Of a stretch of DNA of 43,216 nucleotides, positions 16,888 through 25,814 are shown piece after piece. The stretch comes from TH-plancto1 sp031431195 (GTDB lineage: Bacteria; Planctomycetota; Planctomycetia; Planctomycetales; Planctomycetaceae): contig JANPCU010000291.1 in assembly GCA_031431195.1 (NCBI GenBank), forward strand, positions 1 through 43,216, written 5' to 3'. Position 1 is the first letter of the stretch. Every line of letters begins with the position of its first letter. Below the pieces are notes generated by a model. The model worked only from the letters and a program-made list of their open reading frames with translations, made no database searches and was not told the DNA's origin. A program made the translations under genes and the position numbers.

Positions 16888-17907
16888 TCAAAACTCTCCG
16901 ATAACCTCTCCACCGGCTCGGGTTCCCAGTGACCGCCACAGCCTCAAGTCGATGGTCTCGCTGATATTGCGAACCGAGCCATCCAGCATCGCCACATTCA
17001 CCATGCCGTCATGGTAGCTTCTGGAGGTGACAGCTGCGTAGGTGGGTTGACCGAATGGCCCGAGTGAGCCCTCCTGCCAGGAGTTGTAGTTACAGTGATT
17101 GAGGATGCTGGGGCCGTTGCTGCAGGTCGGTGAGGAGTTGGGGCCGAGGACGGTGGTGAACCCGGCGTGATGGACAACTCCATCGAACCATTCGGTATGG
17201 CCATTGTCTCGGAATGCAGTTCCTTGCGACATTAAGGTTTCGACCGCAGTGATGCTCGATGGAACCGAAATAGCTGCTGGCCCCCCCGTGCGGCGTGTCG
17301 GGCTCTAGGCTCGGACTTCAGCGGCCATCATGGTGCTGGAAGTGCCGTCCGTGATCGCTCCAAAACTGAACTTGGCATTCGGCAGGAAGGGGCCATCGCC
17401 CAATCGCCCGGTGGCCGGATCAAAGAGGAACCAGGTGCCCATGCAGAATCCGTACGAAGTCGGGTAGTGTTTCGGACGATTCCCCGAGGGGACTCGCAGA
17501 GTGTCACTGCGTACGTCGCTGGGGCAAGTGAGCATCGGCAACTTCAGTCCGTCGAGGACGAATTGCGTGGACCAGTCAGACCCCAGATCGATCGTGTTGT
17601 AGACGGTCGCCTGATCCACATAGGGCAGCAAGCGGGCGTGTACAGACCAGGAATCGGTCGTCCCGGCCCCGCTGGACAGATTGATCGCCGCGCTGAGAGG
17701 GAGAACCGAATTGGCGTCGGCATAGTTGTGGAGCGCCAGGCCCCATTGCTTCAGGTGATTCTTGCACTGCATGCGGCGAGCGGCTTCACGTGCCTGCTGC
17801 ACGGCGGGCAACAGCAGCGCGATCAGCACTGCGATGATGGCGATCACGACCAACAGCTCGATCAACGTGAATCCACGGGAACTGCGAGAACTCGTGTGAT
17901 TCATCAT
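16888..17907 (-). pseudogene. DUF1559 pilin-like protein gene interrupted by an in-frame amber codon
   Basis: DUF1559 proteins are the large planctomycete family with a type IV pilin/pseudopilin N-terminus and a secreted C-terminal domain. The start MMNHTSSRSSRGFTLIELLVVIAIIAVL gives the prepilin peptidase site (G|FTLIE) and hydrophobic helix; AREAARRMQCKNHLKQWGLALHNY is the family signature. The frame reaches AEVRA and then TAG at 17305-17307. Reading on in the same frame gives 24 codons and then NGHTEWFDGVVHHAGFTTV, SRSYHDGMVNVAMLDGS and GTRAGGEV, the normal C-terminus of the family. So one stop codon, where relatives often carry tyrosine, splits an otherwise complete gene of about 340 codons. 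It could be a true pseudogene, a readthrough gene or a sequence error. The DG(S)V and TRAGGE motifs are intact. Confidence 0.85.
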
Positions 17908-18062
17908 GCGAGTCTCGAGGGTGATCTGGAGTGCGATTGAGTCCACTTTGGAGAGATCCTAGAATTCCCTCGCTGATTGAGTTGTGAGTGGATCGTTGGC
18001 CCTCGTCTGTTCATCAAGATCGCGAGGCCACTGAGTGATACCCTGTGAGGATGGTCCCCAGT

Positions 18063-18191
18063 GATACTTCACGCGAGCCCCATTGAAATGTACGACGGAC
18101 GTCCTCGTCCGTCGCTCTCCGAGTTGTTCCACACAGACGGACGAGGACGTCCGTCCTACGAAATGTCTCATTTCTCACCGCATGTAGTATA
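18063..18191. repeat. Family A palindromic element, copy 3 (inverted)
   Basis: The same element as copy 1 in the opposite orientation: GATACTTCACGCG...TGTACGACGGACGTCC at the left and GGACGTCCGTCCTACGAAATG...GTAGTATA at the right. It lies in the 410-bp gap between the divergent DUF1559 pseudogene and the HEAT-repeat gene; nothing else is seen in that gap. Confidence 0.85.
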
Positions 18192-18317
18192 AATCACCAT
18201 CAGACCTCTCACAAAACAATTCTTTTTGGGTTCCACAGTTCGGAATCCGATGAGTCTTCAAACCTTGCTGGCACATTCAAACGACATTGCCGGATTCCCC
18301 CATTCAGGACAGCCTTG

Positions 18318-19325
18318 ATGAATCTACGCCAGAAGTGTCTGCTTGCCGGAATGGGACTGTTGGTCGCTGGGGGACTCTTCGTCATCTGGCAGCCCTCTCG
18401 GGTGATTCGAGGTTCGATGGCGGGCGAGGCCTTCTGTAGCGGATACCCGACCGGCTATTGGGGGGCTCAGTTGCATGCGGGGCCAGCCGCTCGGTCTCAG
18501 GCGATTTCGCAGCTGGAGAGAACCGGAGCGGACAGCGTAAGCGTTCTTCGTGAGTTGCTCCGCGAGCATGCCAACCCGGAGGTTCGCTTCACTGCGATGG
18601 AGCTGCTCGGCAAGCTGGGGCCGGTCGCGCAGGCCGCGGGCGAGGACTTGATTCAGGCGACTCTGGATACCGACTCGCATGTTCGCAATCTCGCAGTGCT
18701 GACGATTCCCAAGGTGGAAACTCCCGTGGCCAAGGCATTGCCAGCGCTGATTCGGCTGCTCAAGTCCGAGCACGCTCCCGATGCCGCCCGCGCGATCAGT
18801 GTCTACCGAGGCCAGGCCAAGGCGGCGCTGCCCGAACTGGTCGAGGTGCTGGAGGACGAATCCCGAGACGCACTGACTCGATGGAATGCAGCGCGGGCTC
18901 TGGGGAAACTGGGACCGGAAGGGATCGAGGCTCTGCCGGTGTTGATTCGTCTCACGAAGTCGCCCGAGGAGACGATTCGCGAACACTCGGCCGAAGCCAT
19001 TGGCGATATTGGTCCGACAGCTGTGGAGGGGATTCCGGCCTTGCTCGATTGTTTGGATGATCCTGCCACCAAGGTCCGGCGCGATGCGGTGAGGTCGTTG
19101 GGATATATTGGACCGGGAGCCAAGTCCGCAGTCCCCCCACTCAAGTTACTCTTGAAAGATCCGGAGGAGATGGTGCGCCAGGCCACGACGGATGCTCTGA
19201 AAATCATCGCTCCCGAGGAACTCCCGGTGGAAGCCCCGAAGACTGATGCACCTGCCAACGGCGATGAGAAGAAAGCCGAGGACGGGGGTGAGGTTCCTGC
19301 GGCTGAGCAGAAGACGAAAACCTGA
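18318..19325 (+). CDS. HEAT-repeat protein with an N-terminal membrane anchor
   Basis: A 335-residue protein. Residues 6-25 (CLLAGMGLLVAGGLFVIW) form a signal anchor or uncleaved signal peptide. Residues of about 50-300 are six or seven HEAT-like helical repeats with the periodic pattern ALPALIRLLKS / VRRDAVRSLGYIGPGA / LPELVEVLEDES. The last 35 residues are Lys/Glu/Ala-rich and disordered. HEAT arrays are protein-binding scaffolds; no catalytic motif of phycobilin lyases or others is visible. Start: an ATG at 18318, one codon inside a TTG, with weak AGGA upstream. It is probably periplasmic and tethered to the membrane. It is convergent with the lipoprotein gene that follows. Confidence 0.85.
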   Translation: MNLRQKCLLAGMGLLVAGGLFVIWQPSRVIRGSMAGEAFCSGYPTGYWGAQLHAGPAARSQAISQLERTGADSVSVLRELLREHANPEVRFTAMELLGKLGPVAQAAGEDLIQATLDTDSHVRNLAVLTIPKVETPVAKALPALIRLLKSEHAPDAARAISVYRGQAKAALPELVEVLEDESRDALTRWNAARALGKLGPEGIEALPVLIRLTKSPEETIREHSAEAIGDIGPTAVEGIPALLDCLDDPATKVRRDAVRSLGYIGPGAKSAVPPLKLLLKDPEEMVRQATTDALKIIAPEELPVEAPKTDAPANGDEKKAEDGGEVPAAEQKTKT

Positions 19326-19359
19326 CACCAGATCGTCTACCTAGCGGGAGCGTTTCGCT

Positions 19360-19956
19360 TCACTCCCAGATGACACTTTGAAAGGCCCGGTGCATCGACT
19401 GCCGAACTTTGTTGTCAGTCGCCCCGAAGATTCCGACAAATGAATAGACTCGGTCGCCCTTACGGAAACAGAGAACTTCTTTTCCCATCTCGCGTCCCTG
19501 TCCCTTCCCGGTGAGGTAGAGCCAGGTGCCCTCTTGGCCACTGATGGTTTCCTGCTTCGGGCCTTCCTTAAGGGTCCATCGCGAAATCCCAAAGGCGGGC
19601 TGTTGATGGTGCTTCGCCAAATCGCCTGAGCCTGATCGATCCTGATAACAGAGCACCTGCACCTGAGACGTGGAGTCCGGAGAGAGTACGTTATAGCGGA
19701 CCAGAAAGAGTTCGGTTTCCAGGTCACCGACCGGTAGATTTGCGCTGGCGGATTGAGTCCAGTTGTCCGGGACGAGAAAGCGGATCCCCTCCTGGGAATT
19801 GTGATAGACCGGCGAGTCACGCAGCTCGGGTGCGACCGGGCCTCGGCTGCAACCAGTGATGTGGAGAATTACAACGAGACTCAGAGTCATTCGTAAGGTT
19901 CGAGACAAGAGCAACTCCCAGGAGGCAAGGGGCAATGACCGGAATCGGAGAGTCAC
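19360..19956 (-). CDS. Predicted lipoprotein of unknown function
   Basis: A 198-residue protein. The N-terminus carries LSRTLRMTLSLVVILHITGC: positive charges, a hydrophobic stretch and lipobox ITGC. The mature part has an EGIRFLVPDNW motif (seen in secreted proteins of unknown role that begin with a beta-strand and a conserved Trp), then alternating strands and a closing VYSFVGIFGATDNKVRQSMHRAFQSV, which resembles domains in PsbP/DUF-type lipoproteins. I do not recognise the family. The start is taken as the GTG at 19956, which overlaps the TGA of the upstream DUF1559 gene as GTGA, a typical coupling arrangement; an ATG at 19890 would leave a signal of only 15 residues without basic residues. 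Confidence 0.65.
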   Translation of the reverse strand: MTLRFRSLPLASWELLLSRTLRMTLSLVVILHITGCSRGPVAPELRDSPVYHNSQEGIRFLVPDNWTQSASANLPVGDLETELFLVRYNVLSPDSTSQVQVLCYQDRSGSGDLAKHHQQPAFGISRWTLKEGPKQETISGQEGTWLYLTGKGQGREMGKEVLCFRKGDRVYSFVGIFGATDNKVRQSMHRAFQSVIWE

Positions 19957-21115
19957 TCGTGGGAGGCATCTCCCGTGCTGATTGTCGACAATGATCGGAG
20001 TAGCTGAATATCAATATCACTCGACAGCCCGCGCACTGAGCCGTCCGCGAAGAGAAAGTACACCACGCCGGTGTGGGGCGAGAAGAAATCATACGGCTCG
20101 CTATAGGGGCTATTCAGACCAATCTTGTTCACCCGCGACAGGCTCATCGTCGGGGCGAGCTGTAGAATGGACACGTAGACCGGAGCCCCGGGAGTCGTAC
20201 GAACCGTGCCGCTTTGCATCACTCCGGCCCAGGGAGCTTTGGCAAACATCGCTGGGCGCTCACCCACGATGAACGTGTGGGTGGTTCCATCTCGAAAATC
20301 ATCCATACGTGTGGAGCTGTTGCGATAGAATGGCCCATTCGAAATGTCGGGCACGGTGTTCAGCAGCCCAAACGAACCGAAGCTGGCGATATAGCTGGTC
20401 GTGGCCGCTGGCCGCATCAGGACGTTGGACCATTCCAGTGGAGTAAACTCACCGGCCCCAGAATCGCTGGGACAATTGACCACATGCAGTCGCGCCCGGC
20501 GAATCTCGTCACTTCGCGGATCCTCGACGGGGATGCCAAATCGAATCTGGCTGTGGAGGTTGGCCTGATCGAGTTGCGGCAGAATCAGTGAAATCCAGCT
20601 CCAACCGGGACCGTTGGGATACAGCGGAACTCCATTTTCTCCCCCTTTGGGAGGGGGAGGGGCCCCGTCAAATAAGGCGAGTTCCGGAACCTCGGGAAGC
20701 CCCGGAGCATTCTCTTCCCGATTGAAAATCGATGAATCCGCTGCGGAGTCGAGGGACTTCTCGACCAGTCCGCTCCAGTCCTGTTCTTGTCGCGAGAAGC
20801 TGACAGGAATCGTTTAAAGGGATGTCTGTCTGAGGGATGACTGTCAGCAAACTGAGACGGAGTACGCCCCAGTGATGTCGTGGACGGGGGGGGAGAGGCC
20901 GGCCCGGAAAACAGATAACCCGACGGCATCGAGCGGTGCGTGTCGTGATAATTATGGATCGCCAGCCCAAATTGCTTAAGATTGTTCCGGCACTGTGAGC
21001 GGCGGGCTGATTCTCTGGCCATCTGCACAGCGGGTAATAGCAATCCCACCAGTAAAGCGATGACTGTGATACTGACGAGCAGTTCGATGATCGTGAAACC
21101 GGAGCGTCGTTTCAT
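19953..21115 (-). pseudogene. Second DUF1559 pilin-like gene, frameshifted
   Basis: The ATG at 21115 has GAGG six bases upstream. The first part gives KRRSGFTIIELLVSITVIAL (pilin-type cleavage site and helix) and RESARRSQCRNNLKQFGLAIHNYHD, the DUF1559 signature. The middle and end are in the -1 frame: after a TAA at 20815 the sequence reads VPLYPNGPGWSWISLILPQ, HVVNCPSDSGAGEF, DGTTHTFIVGERP and VYFLFADGSVRGL, again normal for the family, ending at 19953. The shift must lie downstream of 20817 on the minus strand, probably close to 20800-20817 near CCCTTTAAACG. The first frame runs on open to 20585 as out-of-frame sequence. Without the shift the protein would be about 387 residues. It is either a pseudogene or a sequence error. 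Confidence 0.82.
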
Positions 21116-21238
21116 CTTGGGCCTCGCACGGACGACATTCAAGAACCTCAAATAACAGTCCCTGCCGTCGAGGGACGTGCTGAGTTTCGCCGAATGGGGC
21201 ACCCTCGGCAAGTCCTTTACTCCGTCCGATCATTGAAA

Positions 21239-21746
21239 GAGTGCGAGACGCACATTGCCTGTCAAGCGATGGCACTCGGAACTCCGCACGTGATCCTCTT
21301 CAGGGAGAGTGTGAAACTCCTCACGGGTCGGAATGAGACGTACGACGGACTTCCGAGTCCGTCGTTCCCGGAGTGTTCGCACACGGACGGACGAGGACGT
21401 CCGTCCTACAAATGTCTCAGTTCTCTCCGCGCGAAGTAGAAACGCAGAGGACGCTGAGAGCGCCGAGGAAGAACAGAGTCGAGAAGACAAGTCGACTAAA
21501 AAGCCGCCTCGCCCCCCAGAGTTTCTCCGCGCCCCCTGCGTTTCCACACTTGTCCCTCGCCTGCCAAAACTCGTCCGCCCCCGTGATGATGCATGGTCCC
21601 TCACCAGCTACCCCTGATCTGATTCGCACGAATTGGTGAGTCCACGGCCTCAATCTCCGTCGTGCGGCTCGCGCAGAGAATCGCCCGATCATGCGGAGTT
21701 TTTTGGGCGATCCTCGGGAACAATCACGCAGTGGTCTCGCACTCCC
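21239..21746. repeat. Family B island, full copy with a family A element inside
   Basis: The left end is GAGTGCGAGACGCAC at 21239; the right end is a degraded TGGTCTCGCACTCC near 21733-21746. It runs parallel to 39836-40229: GCGATGGCACTCGGAACTCC, GGGAGAGTGTGAAA, (inserted family A copy), AACGCAGAGGACGCTGAGAG, the inverted arm TTTCTCCGCGCCCCCTGCGT, CGTCCGCCCCCGTGATGATG, CCACGGCCTCAAT, then GCGATCCTCGGGAACAATCA. The similarity between the two islands extends over about 390 bases outside the insertion. It lies between the DUF1559 pseudogene and the PQQ-propeller gene, and no gene is supported within it. Confidence 0.8.
21309..21440. repeat. Family A palindromic element, copy 4, nested in a family B island
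   Basis: Left part AACTCCTCACGGGTCGGAAT then GAGACGTACGACGGAC; right part GACGGACGAGGACGTCCGTC then CTACAAATGTCTCAG and GCGCGAAGTAG. It interrupts the island between GTGTGAAA and AACGCAG, which are joined as GTGTGAAACGCAG in the copies at 4289 and 39905. Confidence 0.8.
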
Positions 21747-21842
21747 TGTGACAACAGATATCGGATACCACGAAGGAATCCTCCGGCGAAATGGCATAGG
21801 ATGGGACGATGTCCGCTGAATCCTGACACCACAGGGGGGAAG

Positions 21843-23237
21843 ATGATCGCGATCGTGCCGATTCTGCCTGTCCTGTTCCCGCTGCTGACACTGCTGGCGG
21901 GAAGCGTGGTCTCGGTCGCTACCGTGTTGGGATTGGCCGGAAGCAGCGAACGCCGACGGATGATTCGGCGTTTCCTCTGGAAGCAGAAATACAGCTTGTT
22001 GGTCATCATCGCTGTGCCCGCCCTGAGCTGGTATGGACTGACTCAACTGGTCGCGAATTGGTCACGCGCGCCGGGTGTCCAGATCGCGATCCAGACGGGG
22101 GTGGATTGGCCGATGTTCCGAGGCGGGCTCCATCGAACAGGAGTTGTGGGAGACGAGAACGACTCACTGACGGAAACAGTGCTGTGGTCAGGCGGCTTCC
22201 GCGAGAGCTTCTATGCCTCACCAGCTGTGGTCGGTAATCGAGTCTATTGCATCGGATCAAACAGTGACGCTGGGCGTGTCTTCTGCTGGCACAATCAGAC
22301 CGGCGAATTGCAATGGGTCAATCAGCCCGAAGAGATGCGAGCCACGTTCTCTTCGCCGGTGGTCGTTGGCGATCTCTTGCTCTGTGGCGAGGGGCTTCAC
22401 AGGACCGAGAACTCGCGAGTCTTCTGTCTCGATCTCAGCGACTCCCAGCGACCGACACTCCAGTGGAGTTTTACCACCCAGAGCCATGTCGAGTGTACCC
22501 CCGTCGTCGTGAGCGACCGCGTCTATATCGCGGCTGGAGAAGACGGAGTGTATGCGCTAAGCCTGCGTGCGGAGCGGGACCAGCGCCCCGCAGTCTTATG
22601 GCATGTGCCGGGTGATCGCCTGCCCGACGTGGAGACAGCGCTCGTAGCCGATGCGAAATCGGTGTATGTCGGCACCGGGGTGGGCGGCCAGCACCTTGTC
22701 ATTCTGGATGCGGCGACCGGAAATGAAACGGGGCGTCTCTCGTTCAAATACCCGCTGCATGCTCCCCCAGCGCTCGTCGGCCAGCGGCTGTATGTGGGAA
22801 TGGGCCTTGGAGATTTCGTGAGCACTCCGAGTAGCGGCGGCGGTGCTGTCGCCTGCATCGACACGGTGACGGCTCAAATCGTCTGGACTTTCCCCACACC
22901 CGCGACGGTCCTGAGCGCGATCACCGCCAGCAACGACGAGATCCTGTTCGGCTGTGCGGATGGACTTGTCCGCTGTCTCTCGCCCGAGGGGCAGCTCATT
23001 CACAGCTGGGACAGCGGAGCCTCAATCGTGGCTTCGCTGGCGGTGACGCCGGAGTCCATCTGCGGAGTCAACACCCGAGGCCGCCTATTCGTCCTCGACC
23101 GCCAGACATGGACGCTGACGTGGGAACGTTCCCTTGGCCATGAGGGGTACTTCATGAGCTCGCCCACGATCTCCGATGGCCGCATCTATGTCGGGACGGA
23201 AAAGTACGGTCTGCAATGTCTCGGTCCGGGGTGGTGA
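21843..23237 (+). CDS. Membrane-anchored PQQ-like beta-propeller repeat protein
   Basis: A 464-residue protein. Two hydrophobic segments, about 2-32 and 50-72 (YSLLVIIAVPALSWYGL), precede DWPMFRGGLHRTGVV, the classic entry motif of planctomycete PQQ-like proteins (WPxFRGxxxxG). Then come six or so blades with the pattern ASPAVVGNRVYCIGSNSDAG / VFCWHNQTGELQW / SSPTISDGRIYVGTEK. None of the active-site residues of PQQ dehydrogenases is evident, so it is probably a binding or scaffold propeller like BamB. Start: the ATG at 21843 preceded by AGGGGGGA; the frame is open further upstream through repeat sequence. Its stop is four bases before the PEP-synthase-like gene, so the two are probably cotranscribed. 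Confidence 0.85.
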   Translation: MIAIVPILPVLFPLLTLLAGSVVSVATVLGLAGSSERRRMIRRFLWKQKYSLLVIIAVPALSWYGLTQLVANWSRAPGVQIAIQTGVDWPMFRGGLHRTGVVGDENDSLTETVLWSGGFRESFYASPAVVGNRVYCIGSNSDAGRVFCWHNQTGELQWVNQPEEMRATFSSPVVVGDLLLCGEGLHRTENSRVFCLDLSDSQRPTLQWSFTTQSHVECTPVVVSDRVYIAAGEDGVYALSLRAERDQRPAVLWHVPGDRLPDVETALVADAKSVYVGTGVGGQHLVILDAATGNETGRLSFKYPLHAPPALVGQRLYVGMGLGDFVSTPSSGGGAVACIDTVTAQIVWTFPTPATVLSAITASNDEILFGCADGLVRCLSPEGQLIHSWDSGASIVASLAVTPESICGVNTRGRLFVLDRQTWTLTWERSLGHEGYFMSSPTISDGRIYVGTEKYGLQCLGPGW

Positions 23238-23241
23238 TCGC

Positions 23242-24099
23242 ATGACCGAGCGTTGGATCTACCCGCTGTGCCCCGTGGAGGCCGTACTCGGCAGTGACAC
23301 CGCAGCCGATCGCATCGGAGGCAAGGCCGTTTCGCTCATGACAATGGCTCGGGCGGGAATTCCGGTCCCGTTGACTTGGGTCATTCCCATTCGTCTTTGC
23401 GAGACCTACTACGCCACGGGGCGCGTACTCCCCGCTGGATTTCTGGATGAACTCCAATCGACCATCAAGGCCCACAACTTCCGCTGGGCCGTGCGCAGCG
23501 GCGCGGCTGTGTCGATGCCGGGGACGATGGAGTCGGTGCTGAATTGTGAGACACCACAGGATCTGCAGCGGGCCATCCGCACCGTGCTGGACTCCTGGAC
23601 GAGTCCAGCCGCGATTGCCTATCGGCAAGCCAAATCGTTACAGCATCTCACAGGCACAGCTGTCATCCTCCAGCAGATGATTGAAACGGAGATCGCAGGC
23701 GTACTCTTCACGCAAGACCCCCTCGACAGTTCGTCCGACACGCTGATCATCGAAGCGGTCCCGGGGCTGGGAGATCAACTCGTGTCGGGAGACCTGGCTG
23801 GCCAGCGCTGGAGGGTGTCACGCGACTCTCGTCAAATCGTTTCGCATACCTCGGAGGAGGCGGCTCAGAGCCTGCTTTCTCTCGATCAGCTGCAAGTGTT
23901 GGCCCAGTACGGAATCCAGTTGGAGCAGCAGTTCGGCAGTCCGGTGGACGTGGAATGGGGGTTGACTGGAGGCGTCTGGGTGTTCTTTCAAGCTCGCCCC
24001 ATTGCCATCACGCCCCCCCCCCATCGCGACCACGATTCCGGACCAAGAGTCCGCGCGATTGATGGACCGAGAGAACGCCCGACTGGCCGAGTTTCGTAA
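23242..24099 (+). CDS. PEP synthase/PPDK-like protein, N-terminal ATP-grasp part of a frame-split gene
   Basis: 285 codons from the ATG at 23242. The family domain is PEP/pyruvate-binding (PPDK_N), the ATP-grasp part that binds ATP in PEP synthase, PPDK and related phosphotransferases: IGGKAVSLMTMARAGIPVP at the start, WAVRSGAAVSMPGTMESVLN in the centre (family RSSA(x)xEDxxxxSxAG / SMPGMMDT region) and VDVEWGLTGGVWVFFQARPI at the end, all well conserved. In this frame the protein then runs out after the C10 tract at about 24013 into about 28 unrelated residues. The continuation of the real protein is in the +1 frame (next entry). It follows the PQQ-propeller gene by four bases. Confidence 0.8.
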   Translation: MTERWIYPLCPVEAVLGSDTAADRIGGKAVSLMTMARAGIPVPLTWVIPIRLCETYYATGRVLPAGFLDELQSTIKAHNFRWAVRSGAAVSMPGTMESVLNCETPQDLQRAIRTVLDSWTSPAAIAYRQAKSLQHLTGTAVILQQMIETEIAGVLFTQDPLDSSSDTLIIEAVPGLGDQLVSGDLAGQRWRVSRDSRQIVSHTSEEAAQSLLSLDQLQVLAQYGIQLEQQFGSPVDVEWGLTGGVWVFFQARPIAITPPPHRDHDSGPRVRAIDGPRERPTGRVS

Positions 24100-25672
24100 A
24101 CAGGGAGACACGCTCTGGGTTCGGCATAACCTCTGCGAGACACTTCCATTTCCGACCCCGCTCACGTGGTCCATCCTCCGCTCGTTCATGGGTGGCTCAG
24201 GAGGGTACGGAAACCTCTATCGCCAGTTGGGGTTCTCGCCCGGTCGTCGCGTTCGAAACGAGGGCTTCGTCGAACTGATCGCCGGGCAGATCTACGTCTC
24301 CGCACAGCGAATGCCCGATCTGTATTGTTCCGACTTTCCATTCTCTTTTGATGAACAGGAACTTCTGCGAGACCCCTCGGCCATCGATCGATCACCGTCC
24401 CGTCTTGATCTGGATCGCGTTGGCCCCTGGTTCCTGCTCCGCTGCCCCTGGATCGCGGCGGTGATGTGGCGGTCTCATCGACGGATACAACAACTCACCC
24501 AATCAGCTCTCCCGGCGTTTCAGCGATGGCTTCCAAGCTATCATGCTTGGATCGTTCAGGAGCAGGAACTACGTCTCTCGGGGCTCACTCATCCACAGCT
24601 GATCGTCGTGCTCGACCGCCGTATCCAGTGCGTGCTGCATGAGTTCGCCCCCCAACTGCTGATGCCCGGAGTGATCGGAGCGACGCTGTTCGAGAAGCTG
24701 CGCGAGGAACTGACCCAGCTCAGCTCCCCCGACGCCGCACAGGCTTTCTGCTTGCGATTGCTGCAACGACTCCCGACTCCTGCTCTCGATGAGCTGAACC
24801 AAGCGATCGTGTCCCGTGGCAGCGGAGCGCTTTCTGAAAGCGAGTTCTTGAACCGCTTCGGACATCGATCTGCGGTGGAAATGGAACTCGCTCAACCACG
24901 TTGGGCAGAAGCTGCGGATCGAGTTCCTCACCTGGCGGAGGCCGAACTCCCCGCCCGCCTCGGCATCACTCAGGGCGAAGCTGAGTCCGACCTACAAGAG
25001 TTTCTGAACGAACAGGGAGCCAGCCAGGGCTGCGACAAATGCCGAGGCCTTTTGAACAATGCCTTCGCCCTCCTGCCGATGCGTGAGACCGGAAAGGATG
25101 AGCTGATGCGGGGGTATGCTCTGCTTCGTGAAGCGTGCGAGGCCCTGGCATCCGTGACCGGCTTGGGTGCAAACTTCTACTTCCTGACCCTCGACGAGGT
25201 GCAATGTCTGGGCAGCGACTCGCCGTCCGTTGAGATTTCACGTCGGAAGCTGGAATGGCGAAACCGACAGCGATTACCTCACCCCGCAGTCATTGACGAA
25301 CGAGGTCTGTACTTCCCCCAGCAGGATCTCCCACACGACTCGGTCGAGCGACAGGGGACGGTCATCTCTCCCGGATGTGCCACTGGCTTCGCCTGGTTCC
25401 CCGATCAGCATCCCGGTGAGAAACCACCGTCCGGGTCGGTTCTGATCAGCTCCACGCTCCCTCCTCATTTCGTCTCGCATTTCGCCACAGCTGTCGGAGT
25501 CGTGGTCGATCAATCGGCTTTGCTATCCCACGGAGCCATCCTCGCCCGGCAGTTCCGAATTCCCGTCATCAGTCAACGTGAGGCGACCCAGCTGATCCAG
25601 GAAGGCGACGAAGTCCGCGTCGATGCTCACGCAGGCTCGATCCACATTGCCCGTCGTCCCCCACCGAGTTGA
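24002..25672 (+). CDS. PEP synthase/PPDK-like protein, C-terminal part of the frame-split gene
   Basis: Reads in the frame +1 to the preceding entry from the C10 tract. The joined product would be about 809 residues, reading ...ARPIAITPPP-IATTIPDQ.... A helical middle (about 300-700) has no motif I recognise. The C-terminal part is the swivelling phosphohistidine domain of PEP-utilising enzymes: QGTVISPGCATGFAWF, VLISSTLPPHFV, GVVVDQSALLSHGAILARQF and the end RVDAHAGSIHI; the histidine of LSHGAILAR is the phosphorylated one. The PEP/pyruvate TIM-barrel of true PEP synthase is absent. The architecture resembles two-domain phosphotransferases such as rifampicin phosphotransferase or PEP-synthase-like proteins, so the substrate is open. 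The TTG at 24002 is only the first start-like codon of this frame, not a proven start. Confidence 0.78.
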   Translation: MPSRPPPIATTIPDQESARLMDRENARLAEFRKQGDTLWVRHNLCETLPFPTPLTWSILRSFMGGSGGYGNLYRQLGFSPGRRVRNEGFVELIAGQIYVSAQRMPDLYCSDFPFSFDEQELLRDPSAIDRSPSRLDLDRVGPWFLLRCPWIAAVMWRSHRRIQQLTQSALPAFQRWLPSYHAWIVQEQELRLSGLTHPQLIVVLDRRIQCVLHEFAPQLLMPGVIGATLFEKLREELTQLSSPDAAQAFCLRLLQRLPTPALDELNQAIVSRGSGALSESEFLNRFGHRSAVEMELAQPRWAEAADRVPHLAEAELPARLGITQGEAESDLQEFLNEQGASQGCDKCRGLLNNAFALLPMRETGKDELMRGYALLREACEALASVTGLGANFYFLTLDEVQCLGSDSPSVEISRRKLEWRNRQRLPHPAVIDERGLYFPQQDLPHDSVERQGTVISPGCATGFAWFPDQHPGEKPPSGSVLISSTLPPHFVSHFATAVGVVVDQSALLSHGAILARQFRIPVISQREATQLIQEGDEVRVDAHAGSIHIARRPPPS

Positions 25673-25814
25673 GCTTCCGGTCGCTTAACTTGGACCAGCT
25701 TTCCGCCTGCCGAGCCAGCCCCGTCTCGTGTCGCTGCCTCGTGTGCCGAGCCTCTCCGAAATGCCGTGGTGTTCCACATCCACGTCAGGTCAGCCGCCTC
25801 TCGCCGTCCCCGAG

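Noticed and set aside
20808..20820. TTTAAAC, a heptamer known for programmed -1 frameshifting, near the frame change in the second DUF1559 gene
   Set aside because: The first frame reads TTT AAA CGA, so the heptamer is not in the slippery phase; no stimulatory structure was seen. A mutation or sequence error is simpler.
24002..24004. A separate gene starting at TTG 24002
   Set aside because: There is no ribosome-binding site and the start lies inside the ATP-grasp domain of the preceding frame; it is the continuation of the split gene.
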